A DNA stretch of 64,000 bases from Saccharothrix syringae. Lineage in GTDB: Bacteria; Actinomycetota; Actinomycetes; Mycobacteriales; Pseudonocardiaceae. The stretch's first letter is position 1. The number at the start of each line of letters is the position of its first letter. A program made the position numbers and the translations under genes. This document shows, piece by piece, positions 33,275-43,019 of the stretch. The stretch covers positions 5,766,001-5,830,000 of the forward strand of contig NZ_CP034550.1 in assembly GCF_009498035.1 (NCBI RefSeq). The letters run 5' to 3'. The notes beneath the pieces were generated by a model. It saw nothing but the letters and a program-made list of their open reading frames with translations. It ran no database searches and had not been told where the DNA came from.

Positions 33275-34748
33275 ACTCGTCCACGCCGTCGTAGCCGTTG
33301 AACACCGCCACCTGCGTGGCACCCGCCGAATCGCCGAACGCGCCGACGGGCACCCGCCAGGTGACCACCCGCCCGTCCTCCACCTGCTCGGCGTCGACCA
33401 CCGGCTCCCACGCCCACCCCGGTCCGACATACCGGTAGAGCACGCCCTCCTCGATCATGTGGTCCACCCCGGCGGGCAGCCCCGGCGGCAGCACCCAACC
33501 GCCCGTCGCGTCGCCGTCGGTGTCGATGAACACCCTGCGGTGGGTGAAGTCCCTGGCGAAGGTGGCCCGGTAGCTGGCGGTCGTCGGGCCGAGGCACGCA
33601 GCGGGGTCCCGCACCACCGGGGTCGGGGTGACCACGGTGACCGGCGCGCCGGGGGCCGACGCGTTGCCCGCGACGTCGCGGGCGCGGACGGCGAAGGTGT
33701 AGGTCGTCCCGGGTAACAGGTCGGTGGCGGTGAAGGCGGTGTCGTAGGTGGTGCCCACCGGCACGCCGTCCCGCAGCACCTCGTAGTCGGCCACCGCCAC
33801 GTCGTCCAGCGCCGACCGCCACCGCAGGACCGCCTGCCACGGCGTGGCGACCGCGGTGGTGCCGCGCGGCGGGGCGGGCGGGCTGGTGTCCACCACGCCC
33901 GCGACCTCGCCCAGCTCGGCGTCCCAGTAGCCGGCGATCGAGTCCCAGGTGTACGGGCCGAAGGACCGGTCGGTGACGTAGACGTACCCCGCGCCGTTGG
34001 CCTTGCTGCGGCGCACGACCTCGGCCATGTCCTGCGCGGTGGGCACGCCGTGGACCAGGTGCCAGAACTTGGCCCGGTCCTGGTGCCCCCGCTCCCACGC
34101 GGGCGGGGTGTGCGCCAGGTAAGCCTGGTGGTCGCCCTCGAAGGACAGGATGGTGTCGGCGACGGCGTCGTAGCACTGCTCGGTCGCGGTGCCGGGGTTG
34201 ACGGCGATGTGCGCGTACGGGTGGGCGCCGCGGACGTGGTCGGCGATCGCGGCGTAGTGGGCGACGTACCCGCCGTCCGGGCCGCAGGTGTGCAGGGCCT
34301 GGTCCAGGAACACGCCGTCCACGCCGTGGCCGCCGTAGAGCGCGTACCAGTCGTCGACGTCCTGCCGGACCTGGGCGGCCCACGCCTCGGCCGAGGTCTC
34401 GCCGGTCCTGGTGCGGTGCGCGCCCTGGCCCACGTCCACGCCGAAGTAGCCGGTGTCGACGTAGACGAGCACCTTGGCGCCGGAGTCGTGCACCGCCCCG
34501 ATCGCGTCGGCCCACGCGTCGGAGTAGGGCGCCTCCGGCCTGCTCAGGCTGCCGTTGACCACCACGATGCCGGTGGCGGGCCGGTTCTGGGCCAGGCGCC
34601 GGAACGCGGTCAGGCCGTCGGGGGTCGCCGGGCTCCAGTAGGCGGGCACCGCGGCCCACTGGTGGGTGACCGCGGGACCGGGGTTCAGCAGGGTGAACGT
34701 CGTGACCACCGCCCCCACGCGGGCCAAAGCGGTTCTCAGGCGCGCCAT
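33228..34748 (-). CDS. Sph3-like (GH135, spherulation-specific family 4) glycosidase with fibronectin-III domain
   Basis: About 506 residues from ATG 34748; a longer frame to 34877 lacks coding character. After a signal-like N-terminus, the domain begins AAVPAYWSPATPDGLTAFRR and continues TGIVVVNGSLSRPEAPYSD, then VLVYVDTGYFGVDVGQG and GVDGVFLDQALHTCGPDGGY, a TIM-barrel family exemplified by Aspergillus Sph3. A fibronectin-III domain follows (from about residue 300), then a beta-rich C-terminal domain of about 120 residues. In fungi this family cleaves N-acetylgalactosamine linkages of galactosaminogalactan. It is divergent from the deacetylase operon. Extracellular. Confidence 0.85.
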   Translation of the reverse strand: MARLRTALARVGAVVTTFTLLNPGPAVTHQWAAVPAYWSPATPDGLTAFRRLAQNRPATGIVVVNGSLSRPEAPYSDAWADAIGAVHDSGAKVLVYVDTGYFGVDVGQGAHRTRTGETSAEAWAAQVRQDVDDWYALYGGHGVDGVFLDQALHTCGPDGGYVAHYAAIADHVRGAHPYAHIAVNPGTATEQCYDAVADTILSFEGDHQAYLAHTPPAWERGHQDRAKFWHLVHGVPTAQDMAEVVRRSKANGAGYVYVTDRSFGPYTWDSIAGYWDAELGEVAGVVDTSPPAPPRGTTAVATPWQAVLRWRSALDDVAVADYEVLRDGVPVGTTYDTAFTATDLLPGTTYTFAVRARDVAGNASAPGAPVTVVTPTPVVRDPAACLGPTTASYRATFARDFTHRRVFIDTDGDATGGWVLPPGLPAGVDHMIEEGVLYRYVGPGWAWEPVVDAEQVEDGRVVTWRVPVGAFGDSAGATQVAVFNGYDGVDEFSAPVVVARSDEDCP

Positions 34749-34922
34749 GCGGGCCAGTTTCGACCGCTCCCGACGAACGGGCAATCGGTCGGAAGGCAGG
34801 ACCCGGATTAGGCCGCCTGCCGGTATGCGAAAGAATTCGCCGATGCCGTCCGCCGCGATCCGGACAACGCACGACAAGAAACGCGAAACATACTCACATG
34901 CCCCCTGGGCAGCGCGTCGGGA

Positions 34923-34948
34923 CCTTTTCCGCCGATGCGCGGAAAAGG
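34923..34948. promoter_or_regulatory. Inverted repeat in the divergent promoter region of the exopolysaccharide locus
   Basis: CCTTTTCCGC-CGATGC-GCGGAAAAGG is a perfect 10-bp inverted repeat with a 6-bp centre, inside the 497-bp region (34749-35245) between the Sph3-like gene and the deacetylase operon. The region is distinctly less GC-rich than its surroundings and includes GGAATTTAACGTTCATTAC and GCGTTAATAACGAG, plausible promoter sequence. No short gene was recognised in it. Confidence 0.55.
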
Positions 34949-35245
34949 CTCCGACGAGGCGTCGTCCGGGTCGCCGGGAATTTAACGTTCATTACATCCG
35001 ACCCGGCATCCCCGCGCGATCGTCCCGGTAGCGGGGCTACGTTACCGCTGCGTTAATAACGAGACGGTATCGAACGGGACCCACCCACCGGTTGTTCCAA
35101 TCGGCGGCACTTACCACGAATTGCGGTACCGCCCCTCCGGAATGCGCCCTACCTTCTCGACGGGAACAGATCGGAGAACTACCGCGCACCCGGCGTGGGG
35201 ACCGCTGCTGTGCGGAATCAGGTAACTCGACCGGGAGGTCTTACC

Positions 35246-37342
35246 TTGAGAACACGTCCTTCGCGCGCGAGAAAATGCGCGGTAGCGCTGCTCGCGCCCG
35301 TGCTCGCCGCGGCCCTCGCGCCCGGCACCGCGGCCGCCACGCCGGGATCGCACCGGCACCCCTTCATCAAAGCCGCGGTCGCGCGGCCGCAGGCACCGCC
35401 CCCGGTGCGGCTGACACCGGTCAACGGCCCGCTCCCCGCCGAGGCCGAGAGCACGCCGTTCGCGCCGGCCGACCAGGTCGCGCTGCGGCCCCTGGTGGTC
35501 GCCCTGGACGGCACCGACTTCGGCCTGCCCACCTGGCGCGCCGTGCTCAACCGGATCGGCACGCCCTACGACGTGCTGCTGGCCAAGGACGAACCGCTCA
35601 CCGCGCAGCGGCTGGTCCGCTCGGACGGCGTCGGCCGCTACAACGCCGTCCTGCTCACCGACAACGCCCTGCTCTACCGCAACAGCTCCGGCGGGTACGT
35701 CAGCGCGTTCGACGACACCGAGTGGCGGACCCTCTGGGCCTACGAGCGCAGCCACCGGGTCCGCCAGGTCTCGCTGTTCACCTCGTGGGGCACCTTCCCC
35801 GAGGACCACTGCCTGCGCCCCGGCGTCGAGGGCGAGGTCAACCCGCCGGTGCAGGCGGCGCTGACCACCGCGGGCGCCGCCCTGTTCGACCACCTGGAGG
35901 CCAACGCGCTGGTGCCGATCAGCGACTCCTACGCCTACCGGTCGGTCCTCGCGCCGAACTGCGCGGCGCAGCCCCTGCTGACCGTCGGCACCCACGTGCT
36001 GGGCGTGACCTCGACCTCGACCGACGGGCGGGAGCGCGCCGCGCTGACGTTCTCCTCCAACGAGAACCTGGCGCAGACCGACATGCTCGCCCCCGGCCTG
36101 CTGCGCTGGGCGACCCGGGGCGTGCACCTGGGCGAGCAGCGGCACTGGCTCAACGCCGACGTGGACGACTGGTTCAACTCCAGCGACCACCTCTACCCCG
36201 ACGGCCGCCTGGAGACCGACCCCGGGTTCCGGCTCAGCGGCACGGAGGCCGCCGCGGTCGCGGTGCAGCAGCGGACGCTGCGGGCGGAGCACCCGGTGGC
36301 CGCCGGGTTCACCCTGAACCTGCCCTACAACGGCGGCGACCTGAACACCGCGGCGCCGTCGCGGTGCTCCTCCCTGCTCACGCCCGACCCGCTGACCAGC
36401 TACTCCCGGTGCCTGTCCCGCGAGTTCCGCTGGGTCAACCACACGGTGAGCCACCCGGAGCTGAACGCGACCGACTACGCGACCAGCCGCGGCGAGATCG
36501 CCGACAACCTGACCATCGGCCGCAACGCCGGGCTGACCGTGCCCACCGACGTGCTCAAGACGCCCGCCTACTCGGGGCTGGGCGTCTACAACCCGGACCC
36601 GAACGCGCCGGACACCGACCCGCCGACGGACTTCGGGCTGGCCCGGTCGAACCAGGCCATGCTCGACGCCGCGCGTGACGTGGGCGTGCGCTACCTGCAC
36701 GGCAACATGTCCTTCGCCAGCCACCGGCCGGCCTGCTTCAACTGCGGCACCTACCACCCGCTGCGGCCCGAGCTGCTGGTGGTACCGGACTGGCCGACCA
36801 ACATCGGCTACCAGACCACCGCGCCCGCCGAGCTGACGCTGTTCTACAACCGGCTCTACGGCCCCAACGGCAGGTTCCCGTACCACGACCACGACCTGAC
36901 CTACGCCGAGGTCGTCCACTACGAGTCCGAGGTGGCGCTGCAGCACGTCATGACCGGCTCGGTCTACAGCCACACCCTGCACCAGGGCAACCTGCGGCAG
37001 TACGGGGTCGGGCGCAGCCTCACCTTCGACTGGCTCAAGGCCGTGGTCGACAAGTACGACGCGCGGTACCGGGTGCCGTTGAAGAACCCGGACTGGCCGA
37101 CCCTGGCGCGGTACGTGCAGGCCAGGAACGCGCACTTCGCCGAATTGGCCGCGGGCGGCGACGCGATCTGGGACCGGGCGGCCAACACCGTGACCTACAC
37201 CGCGGCCACCGCGGGCTCGCTGTTCATCACCGGTGCCACCGCCTCCGGTGCCGAGACCGAGCGGTACGGGCAGGACAGCGTCACCAGGATCACGACCAGG
37301 GCGGGCACCCGCGTCACGGCCGCGGTGGACACGCGTCGATGA
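35246..37342 (+). CDS. Exopolysaccharide deacetylase, CE18/Agd3-like (copy 1)
   Basis: About 698 residues from a TTG behind GGGAGGTC; upstream in-frame starts lack a ribosome-binding site. Signal peptide (VALLAPVLAAALAPGTAAA). The first 250 or so residues form a beta-rich domain; the NodB-like catalytic region has D305, D307 and D308 in NADVDDWFN and H399/H403 in WVNHTVSHPELN, then LHGNMSFASHRPACFNCGTY and HTLHQGNLRQYG. The whole pattern matches the fungal galactosaminogalactan deacetylase Agd3, founder of CE18. It should remove acetyl groups from GalNAc outside the cell, making the polymer cationic. First gene of a coupled operon. Confidence 0.85.
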   Translation: MRTRPSRARKCAVALLAPVLAAALAPGTAAATPGSHRHPFIKAAVARPQAPPPVRLTPVNGPLPAEAESTPFAPADQVALRPLVVALDGTDFGLPTWRAVLNRIGTPYDVLLAKDEPLTAQRLVRSDGVGRYNAVLLTDNALLYRNSSGGYVSAFDDTEWRTLWAYERSHRVRQVSLFTSWGTFPEDHCLRPGVEGEVNPPVQAALTTAGAALFDHLEANALVPISDSYAYRSVLAPNCAAQPLLTVGTHVLGVTSTSTDGRERAALTFSSNENLAQTDMLAPGLLRWATRGVHLGEQRHWLNADVDDWFNSSDHLYPDGRLETDPGFRLSGTEAAAVAVQQRTLRAEHPVAAGFTLNLPYNGGDLNTAAPSRCSSLLTPDPLTSYSRCLSREFRWVNHTVSHPELNATDYATSRGEIADNLTIGRNAGLTVPTDVLKTPAYSGLGVYNPDPNAPDTDPPTDFGLARSNQAMLDAARDVGVRYLHGNMSFASHRPACFNCGTYHPLRPELLVVPDWPTNIGYQTTAPAELTLFYNRLYGPNGRFPYHDHDLTYAEVVHYESEVALQHVMTGSVYSHTLHQGNLRQYGVGRSLTFDWLKAVVDKYDARYRVPLKNPDWPTLARYVQARNAHFAELAAGGDAIWDRAANTVTYTAATAGSLFITGATASGAETERYGQDSVTRITTRAGTRVTAAVDTRR

Positions 37343-39432
37343 GGACGAGGCTGCCGCGATCGGCTCCCCCGGTGCACGCGCCGCTGCTGGCGGTCCTGCT
37401 GCTGGCGCTCGGCGCGATCACCGTCATGAGCCCGCCCGCCCCGTCGGGCGCCGGACCGACCGGGGCGGGCGCGGCGCCGCCCGTCCCGGACCCGGTCCCG
37501 GTCGCGGTGCCGGCCAAGCAGCGAATCCCCGTGCGCCGGGCCGGGCCGCCGACCGGCCCGGCCGCGCGGGGCGACCGGGTGGCGCTGCGCCAGCTCGTGG
37601 TCGCCACGGGCCAGGACGACTTCGGCCTGGCCGCCTGGCGGTCCGTGCTCGACGCGATCGGCACGCCGTACGACGTGCTCGTGGCGGGCGCCGAACCGCT
37701 GACCGCGGACCGGCTGGTCGGCGCGGACGGCGTCGGCCGGTACAGCGCGGTCCTGCTGACCAGCGGCGCGCTGCTGCGACCCGACGCGGACGGCGCCTAC
37801 ACCTCCGCGCTGGACGACGGGCAGTGGCAGGTCCTGCAGGACTACGAGCGCGCCTACCGGGTCCGGCAGGCGGCGCTGAACACCCACCCCGGCACCTACC
37901 CGGACGACCTGTGCCTGCGGTCCGGGTCCGAGGGTGCGGTGAGCGGGGCGCCGGTGCCGCTCTCGCTCACCCCGGCCGGCCGGCGGGTCTTCGACCACCT
38001 CAGGCCCGAAGCCTCGGTGCCGCTCACCAACGCCTACCTGTACCGGACGCTGGTCGCCGACGGCTGCGGCGCCGAACCCCTGCTGTCGGTGGAGGACCGG
38101 GTGGCCGCGGTGACGAGCCGGGCGCCGGACGGCCGGGAGCGCCTGGCGCTCACCTTCTCGCTGAGCCCGGGCTCGACCGCCGAACTGCTGCTCGGCCACG
38201 CCGTCGTGCGCTGGGCGAACCGCGGGGTGCTGCTCGGCGAGCGGCGGCACTGGTTCAACGTCGACGTCGACGACTGGTTCAACGTCACCCAGCGCCTGCG
38301 CCCCGACGGCACCGCGGAGCTGTACCGGCTCGGCGCCGGTGACGCCGTGGCCGTGGACGCGCAGCAGCGCGGGCTGCGCGAGCGCCACCCGGTGGCCGCC
38401 GGGTTCACGCTCAACCTGCCCTACAACGGCGGCCGGTTCGACGCCGCGGCGCAGGCCACCTGCGCCGGCACCGGCGGGGGCGACGCGCTCAGCGGCTGCT
38501 CCAAGGCCCTGGTGGACCGGTTCCGGTGGATCAACCACACGGTCAACCACCCCCAGATGAACGACACGCCCTACGACACGAGCCGGAACGAGATCACCGA
38601 CAACCTGCGGATCGCGGCGGCCGCCGGGCTGCCGGTGCCGGCGGCCGTGCTCAAGACCCCGGAGTACTCGGGGCTGGGCGTGTTCGACCCGGCGGCGGGC
38701 TCGTCCGGGCCGCCGACCGACTTCGGGCTGGCCCGGTCGAACCAGGCGCTGCTCGACGCCGCGCACGACGTGGGCGTGCGCTACCTGCACGGCAACATGT
38801 CCTTCGAGGGCCACCGGCCGACCTGCTTCAACTGCGGCGTCCACCACCCGCTGCGGCGGGAGGTGCTGGTCGTGCCCGACTGGCCGACCAGCATCGCCTT
38901 CGAGGCGACCGAGCCCGCCGAGCAGGTGGCCCTCTACAACCACGAGCGCGGCACCGGGCTGACCTACGAGCAGGTCGTCGCCGCCGAGGCCGCGGTGGCG
39001 CTGCAGCACCTGCTGGGCGGGTCGGTGTACGCGCACACGCTGCACCAGGGCAACCTGCGCGAGTACCAACCCGGCCGCAGCCTGGCGTTCGACTGGGCCG
39101 AGGCCGTGGTGGCCGCCTACGACGCGCTGTGCGCGGTGCCGCTGGAGAACCCCGACTGGCTCACCCTGGCCCACTACGTCGAGGCGCGGACCGCGCACTT
39201 CGCCGAGCTGGCCGAGCACCGCGACGCGGTCTGGGACCGGGCCACGGGCGCGGTCACCTACCCGGCGGCCCGCGACGGCGCCCTGTTCGTGACCGGGGTG
39301 GAGACCAGGGAGGCGACCGGGGCCGACCAGGGTTCCCCCGACGAGGCCGAGGTCTACGGCTCGGACCAGGTGTCGCGGATCGGGCTGACCGCGGGCGAGC
39401 AGGTCGTGCTGACGGCGAGCCCCCGCCCATGA
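37339..39432 (+). CDS. Exopolysaccharide deacetylase, CE18/Agd3-like (copy 2)
   Basis: 697 residues, ATG overlapping the first copy's stop (ATGA). Clear paralogue of copy 1 along its full length, with D309, D311 and D312 in NVDVDDWFN, H400/H404 in WINHTVNHPQMN, and LHGNMSFEGHRPTCFNCGVH. The N-terminal hydrophobic segment (LLAVLLLALGAITVMS) without a clear cleavage site suggests membrane anchoring, unlike copy 1. This could split the work between a tethered and a released deacetylase (inference). Confidence 0.85.
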   Translation: MRTRLPRSAPPVHAPLLAVLLLALGAITVMSPPAPSGAGPTGAGAAPPVPDPVPVAVPAKQRIPVRRAGPPTGPAARGDRVALRQLVVATGQDDFGLAAWRSVLDAIGTPYDVLVAGAEPLTADRLVGADGVGRYSAVLLTSGALLRPDADGAYTSALDDGQWQVLQDYERAYRVRQAALNTHPGTYPDDLCLRSGSEGAVSGAPVPLSLTPAGRRVFDHLRPEASVPLTNAYLYRTLVADGCGAEPLLSVEDRVAAVTSRAPDGRERLALTFSLSPGSTAELLLGHAVVRWANRGVLLGERRHWFNVDVDDWFNVTQRLRPDGTAELYRLGAGDAVAVDAQQRGLRERHPVAAGFTLNLPYNGGRFDAAAQATCAGTGGGDALSGCSKALVDRFRWINHTVNHPQMNDTPYDTSRNEITDNLRIAAAAGLPVPAAVLKTPEYSGLGVFDPAAGSSGPPTDFGLARSNQALLDAAHDVGVRYLHGNMSFEGHRPTCFNCGVHHPLRREVLVVPDWPTSIAFEATEPAEQVALYNHERGTGLTYEQVVAAEAAVALQHLLGGSVYAHTLHQGNLREYQPGRSLAFDWAEAVVAAYDALCAVPLENPDWLTLAHYVEARTAHFAELAEHRDAVWDRATGAVTYPAARDGALFVTGVETREATGADQGSPDEAEVYGSDQVSRIGLTAGEQVVLTASPRP

Positions 39433-40889
39433 CCGTTCCCGCGGTGCGCCCCGTCACGGCGGACCCCCCGGACCCGGACGACGGGCTGCGGGTCGCGCTG
39501 GTCTCCGAGGGCACCTACCCCTACCACCCCGGCGGCGTGAGCCTGTGGTGCGACCAGCTCGTGCGCGGCATGCCCGAGCACGCGTTCACCGCGGTGGCGC
39601 TGACCGTGGACGGCACCGAGCGCCCCTCCTGGCCCGCGCCCGCCAACCTCGTCGGGGTGGTCGACATCCCGCTGTGGGGCGGGTCGCCCGGCCCGGCCCG
39701 GCGCGAACCGGAGGGGTTCGCGGCGGCCCACGACGCGTTCCTGCGGTCCTTCGTCCCGCACGCCGAGGGCAGCGCCGAGGCGTTGCTGGTGGCGCTGCGG
39801 CGCCTGTTCGAGCTGTCCCGCTCGGCCGACCTCGGGCCGGCGCTGGTGTCCAACGACGCGGTGGGCAGGCTGGTCGACGTCACCGCCGAGCGGTGCGGCA
39901 GTCCCCTGCCGCTGCACCACGCGGTGGCGGTGACCGACCAGCTCGAACACATGCTGCGGCCGCTGTGGCACCCGCCGGTCCGGGTCGACGTGTGCCACCT
40001 GGCCATGAACGGCCTGAGCGCGCTGGTCGGCCTGGCGGCCAAGTGGGCGCACGGCACACCGCTGCTGATGTCCGAGCACGGCGTGTACCTGCGGGAGCGC
40101 TACCTCGGCGCGGCCGAGCAGGGCGGGCCGCGCGCGGTCCGGGCACTGGTGCTGGGCTTCCACCGGGCGCTGGCCGGCGCCGCCTACCGCGCCTGCGACG
40201 TGCTGGCGCCGCACTCGGACTACAACCGCCGGTGGCAGCTGCGCAACGGCGCGGACGAGGCGCGGGTGAACACGATGTACAACGGCATCGACCCCGACGA
40301 CTTCCCGCCCGCCGCGGGTGAGCCGGACGAGCCGACGATCGTGTTCGTGGGCCGGATCGACCCGCTCAAGGACGTGCGCACGCTGATCCGGGCGTTCGGG
40401 CTGGTCCGGGCGGAGCTGCCGCGGGCGCGGCTGCGGGTGTTCGGCCCGGTCACCGCGGCCAACCGGGACTACCACGCGGACTGCGTGCGGCTGGTCGAGC
40501 AGCTCGACCTGGCGGGCGCGGCCGTGTTCGAGGGCCGGGTGCCCAACCAGGTCGACGCCTACCACGCCGGGCACGTGGTGGCGCTGACCAGCGTGTCGGA
40601 GGGCTTCCCCTACTCCCTGGTCGAGGCGATGTCCACGGGCCGGGCCACGGTGTGCACGAGCGTCGGCGGGGTGCCCGAGGCGGTCGGCGGCGCCGGCCTG
40701 CTGGTGCCGCCGCGCGACCACGCGGCCGTGGCGCGCGCCTGCCTCCGGCTGCTCACCGACGGCGAGCTGCGCGACCGCCTGGGCCGCGAGGCCCGGCAGC
40801 GGGTGCTGGAGCGCTTCACCCTCCAGCGCTGGAACGACGGCTACCGGACCCGGTACGCCGAGCTGGCGCTGCCGGGGGGCGCGGGATGA
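39429..40889 (+). CDS. PelF-like GT4 glycosyltransferase
   Basis: 486 residues, start overlapping the preceding stop (ATGA). The N-terminus VALVSEGTYPYHPGGVSLWC is the hallmark of PelF-type cytosolic transferases. The GT-B C-terminal half has FVGRIDPLKDVRTLIRAF and the EX7E motif E391-GFPYSLV-E399. PelF uses UDP-sugars for Pel polymerisation, so this is the likely polymerase for a hexosamine polymer. The product is inferred from context. Confidence 0.88.
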   Translation: MTVPAVRPVTADPPDPDDGLRVALVSEGTYPYHPGGVSLWCDQLVRGMPEHAFTAVALTVDGTERPSWPAPANLVGVVDIPLWGGSPGPARREPEGFAAAHDAFLRSFVPHAEGSAEALLVALRRLFELSRSADLGPALVSNDAVGRLVDVTAERCGSPLPLHHAVAVTDQLEHMLRPLWHPPVRVDVCHLAMNGLSALVGLAAKWAHGTPLLMSEHGVYLRERYLGAAEQGGPRAVRALVLGFHRALAGAAYRACDVLAPHSDYNRRWQLRNGADEARVNTMYNGIDPDDFPPAAGEPDEPTIVFVGRIDPLKDVRTLIRAFGLVRAELPRARLRVFGPVTAANRDYHADCVRLVEQLDLAGAAVFEGRVPNQVDAYHAGHVVALTSVSEGFPYSLVEAMSTGRATVCTSVGGVPEAVGGAGLLVPPRDHAAVARACLRLLTDGELRDRLGREARQRVLERFTLQRWNDGYRTRYAELALPGGAG

Positions 40890-42244
40890 GCGTGACCGAC
40901 CCGGTGGAGCGGGTGCGGGCGCTGCTGCCCGACCCCGTGGACGAGCTGCAGGTGGCGGCGCTGCTGGAGAGCCAGGGCGTCACCGACGCGGTGGCGCTCG
41001 ACGACCACGGCGCGGCCGACGTGTTCGAGCTGGCCGAGCAGGTGTACGCGCGGCTGGCCGCGGAACCGACGGCCGAACCCGAACCCGAGCCGCCGCCGGA
41101 GCGCCCGCGGGCGTGGCTCGACGCCGGGCACGGCCCGCTGTACCTGATGCCCACCACCGCCTACCCGGCGGTGTTCGCGGTGCTCGGCGACGCGGAGGCG
41201 TTGCGCGCCCTGCTGTTCGGCACCTCCACCGGCTGGGTGTGGGGCGCGGTGACGAGCTGGGTCGCGCACCGGCTGGCCGGCGCGGGCGCGGCGGCCAGGG
41301 CGCTGGTCGTGCTGGGCGGCCTGGGCACCGCCGCGGCGGCGCTCGGCGCGGTGCTGCTGGCGCTGCTCACCGGCGGCGGACCGGGCACGGTGCTGTTCGT
41401 CGCGGTGCTGGCCGCCTTCCAGGCCGCCGCCGGCGCGCTGCTGCTCCACCGCGCGGAGGGCCGGCTGCTGCTCGCCGCGCTGCCCGCAGGCGTGGCCGGG
41501 CTGGTCCACCTGGGTTCCGGCTACGCCGACGCGCTCGTCGTGCCGGTCCTGCTGGCCGGCGCCGCCACCGCGGTGCTGGCCCTGCACGGGGCGTGGCGCA
41601 CCTGCCGGGCCGCCGGGCCGGTCGGCCCGGGGCGCGTGCCACCGCTCGGGGTGCTGGCGCGCGGCGCGCTGCCCGGTGCGGCGCACGCGGCGGCGGGCGC
41701 GGCGCTCCTGCTGCACACCGACGCCCGCCACGTGCTGGGCCCGCTGGACCTCGCGATCGCGGTGGCGCCGCTGGCGCTGGGCATGGGCGTGGTCGAGTGG
41801 CGCGCCAACCGGCTGTTCGACCGGGCCGGGCGCCTGCTGCGCACCACCGGGCGCCCCGAGCGGTTCCGCGCCGCGGTGTGGCGCCTGCTGCTGCGCGAGT
41901 ACGCCACGTGCCTGCTCGCGCTCGGCTCGGTCGCCCTGGTGCTGATGCTGGTGCTGCGGTGGTCCGGCGCGCTCACCGCGCCCGGCGCGCTGCTGGTCGA
42001 CGGGCACGTGGTGCTCGGCGGCGCGTACTTCCTCGGCTTCGTCCTGGTCCGGACGGGGGGCGCGGCCCTGGCACCGCTGCTCACGTCGGGGGTGCTGCTG
42101 ATCGACGTCGCGGTGGTCGCGGTCGTCGGCGACGCGGTGCCCGACGTCGACGTGCCGGTGTTCCTGGCCTGCGGAGCCCTCCTGTCCCTCCTGCTGCTGG
42201 CGGCGCTCCACCGGAGCGTCGGCCAGGTTCGCCACTACCGATGA
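40886..42244 (+). CDS. Polytopic membrane protein in the PelG position
   Basis: 452 residues, start overlapping the glycosyltransferase stop. An N-terminal cytosolic segment of about 95 residues (a small helical domain, then an acidic Pro/Glu linker) precedes about eleven hydrophobic helices. Size and position after a PelF-like gene match PelG, the membrane partner through which Pel is exported. Sequence resemblance to PelG cannot be judged by eye. It most likely forms the export path or activates the transferase. Confidence 0.72.
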   Translation: MSVTDPVERVRALLPDPVDELQVAALLESQGVTDAVALDDHGAADVFELAEQVYARLAAEPTAEPEPEPPPERPRAWLDAGHGPLYLMPTTAYPAVFAVLGDAEALRALLFGTSTGWVWGAVTSWVAHRLAGAGAAARALVVLGGLGTAAAALGAVLLALLTGGGPGTVLFVAVLAAFQAAAGALLLHRAEGRLLLAALPAGVAGLVHLGSGYADALVVPVLLAGAATAVLALHGAWRTCRAAGPVGPGRVPPLGVLARGALPGAAHAAAGAALLLHTDARHVLGPLDLAIAVAPLALGMGVVEWRANRLFDRAGRLLRTTGRPERFRAAVWRLLLREYATCLLALGSVALVLMLVLRWSGALTAPGALLVDGHVVLGGAYFLGFVLVRTGGAALAPLLTSGVLLIDVAVVAVVGDAVPDVDVPVFLACGALLSLLLLAALHRSVGQVRHYR

Positions 42245-42278
42245 GATGCCACCACCGATGAGATAAGGAGGACCCGGT

Positions 42279-43019
42279 ATGCACGCGGTGATACTCGCCG
42301 GCGGCCGTGGGGTGCGCCTCCGCCCCTACACGACGGCACTGCCCAAGCCCCTGGTCCCGATCGGCGAGGAGTACGCGATCCTCGACATCATCCTGCAACA
42401 ACTGCGCGCCCGCGGGTTCCGGCGCGTCACCCTGGCGATCGGCCACCTCGGCTCGCTGATCCGGGCCTTCGTCGGCGACGGCTCGCGCTGGGACCTCGCG
42501 GTCGACTACAGCGAGGAGGTCAAACCGCTGTCCACCATCGGGCCGCTGCTGAACTTCCTGGACCGGCTGCCCGAGCACTTCCTGGTGATGAACGGCGACG
42601 TGCTCACCGACCTGGACTACACGGCGCTGCTCGCGCACCACACGGCCAACGGGGCGCCGCTGACGGTGGCCACGTACCAGCGCAAGGTGAAGATCGACTT
42701 CGGCACGCTGTCCACCGAGCAGGGCCGGATCGTGCACTTCGTCGAGAAGCCGGAGCTGTCCTACGGCGTCAGCATGGGCGTGTACGCGATGTCCCGCGAG
42801 ACGCTGGCGCCCTACCCGCGGGACGTGCCGTTCGGCCTGGACCAGCTGGTGCTCGACCTGCTGGCCCGCAGCCGCCGCCCGGCCGCCTACGAGTTCGAGG
42901 GCTACTGGCTCGACATCGGCCGCCCCGACGACTACGACGAGGCCAACCGCTGCTTCGAGCAGGCGCGGTCGGCGCTGCTCCCGGGACCGCGGCGGGCGCC
43001 GCTGGGAGCCGTGTCGTGA
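42279..43019 (+). CDS. Sugar-1-phosphate nucleotidyltransferase
   Basis: 246 residues, ATG behind AAGGAGG. The N-terminal signature VILAGGRGVRLRPYTTALPKPLVPIG, VMNGDVLTDLDY with the metal aspartate, VEKPELSYGVSMGVYA, and YWLDIGRPDDYDEAN identify an NTP_transferase-family enzyme of the mannose/glucose-1-phosphate type, without a hexapeptide acyltransferase tail. It supplies an NDP-sugar for the polymer or its decoration. A 10-bp sequence (CCGATGAGAT) occurs twice in the 34 bp upstream. Confidence 0.88.
   Translation: MHAVILAGGRGVRLRPYTTALPKPLVPIGEEYAILDIILQQLRARGFRRVTLAIGHLGSLIRAFVGDGSRWDLAVDYSEEVKPLSTIGPLLNFLDRLPEHFLVMNGDVLTDLDYTALLAHHTANGAPLTVATYQRKVKIDFGTLSTEQGRIVHFVEKPELSYGVSMGVYAMSRETLAPYPRDVPFGLDQLVLDLLARSRRPAAYEFEGYWLDIGRPDDYDEANRCFEQARSALLPGPRRAPLGAVS

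Noticed and set aside
34905-34935. DosR-like half-site (GGGACCTTTTCC) in the exopolysaccharide promoter
   Set aside because: Only the left half matches and it overlaps a stronger unrelated inverted repeat.
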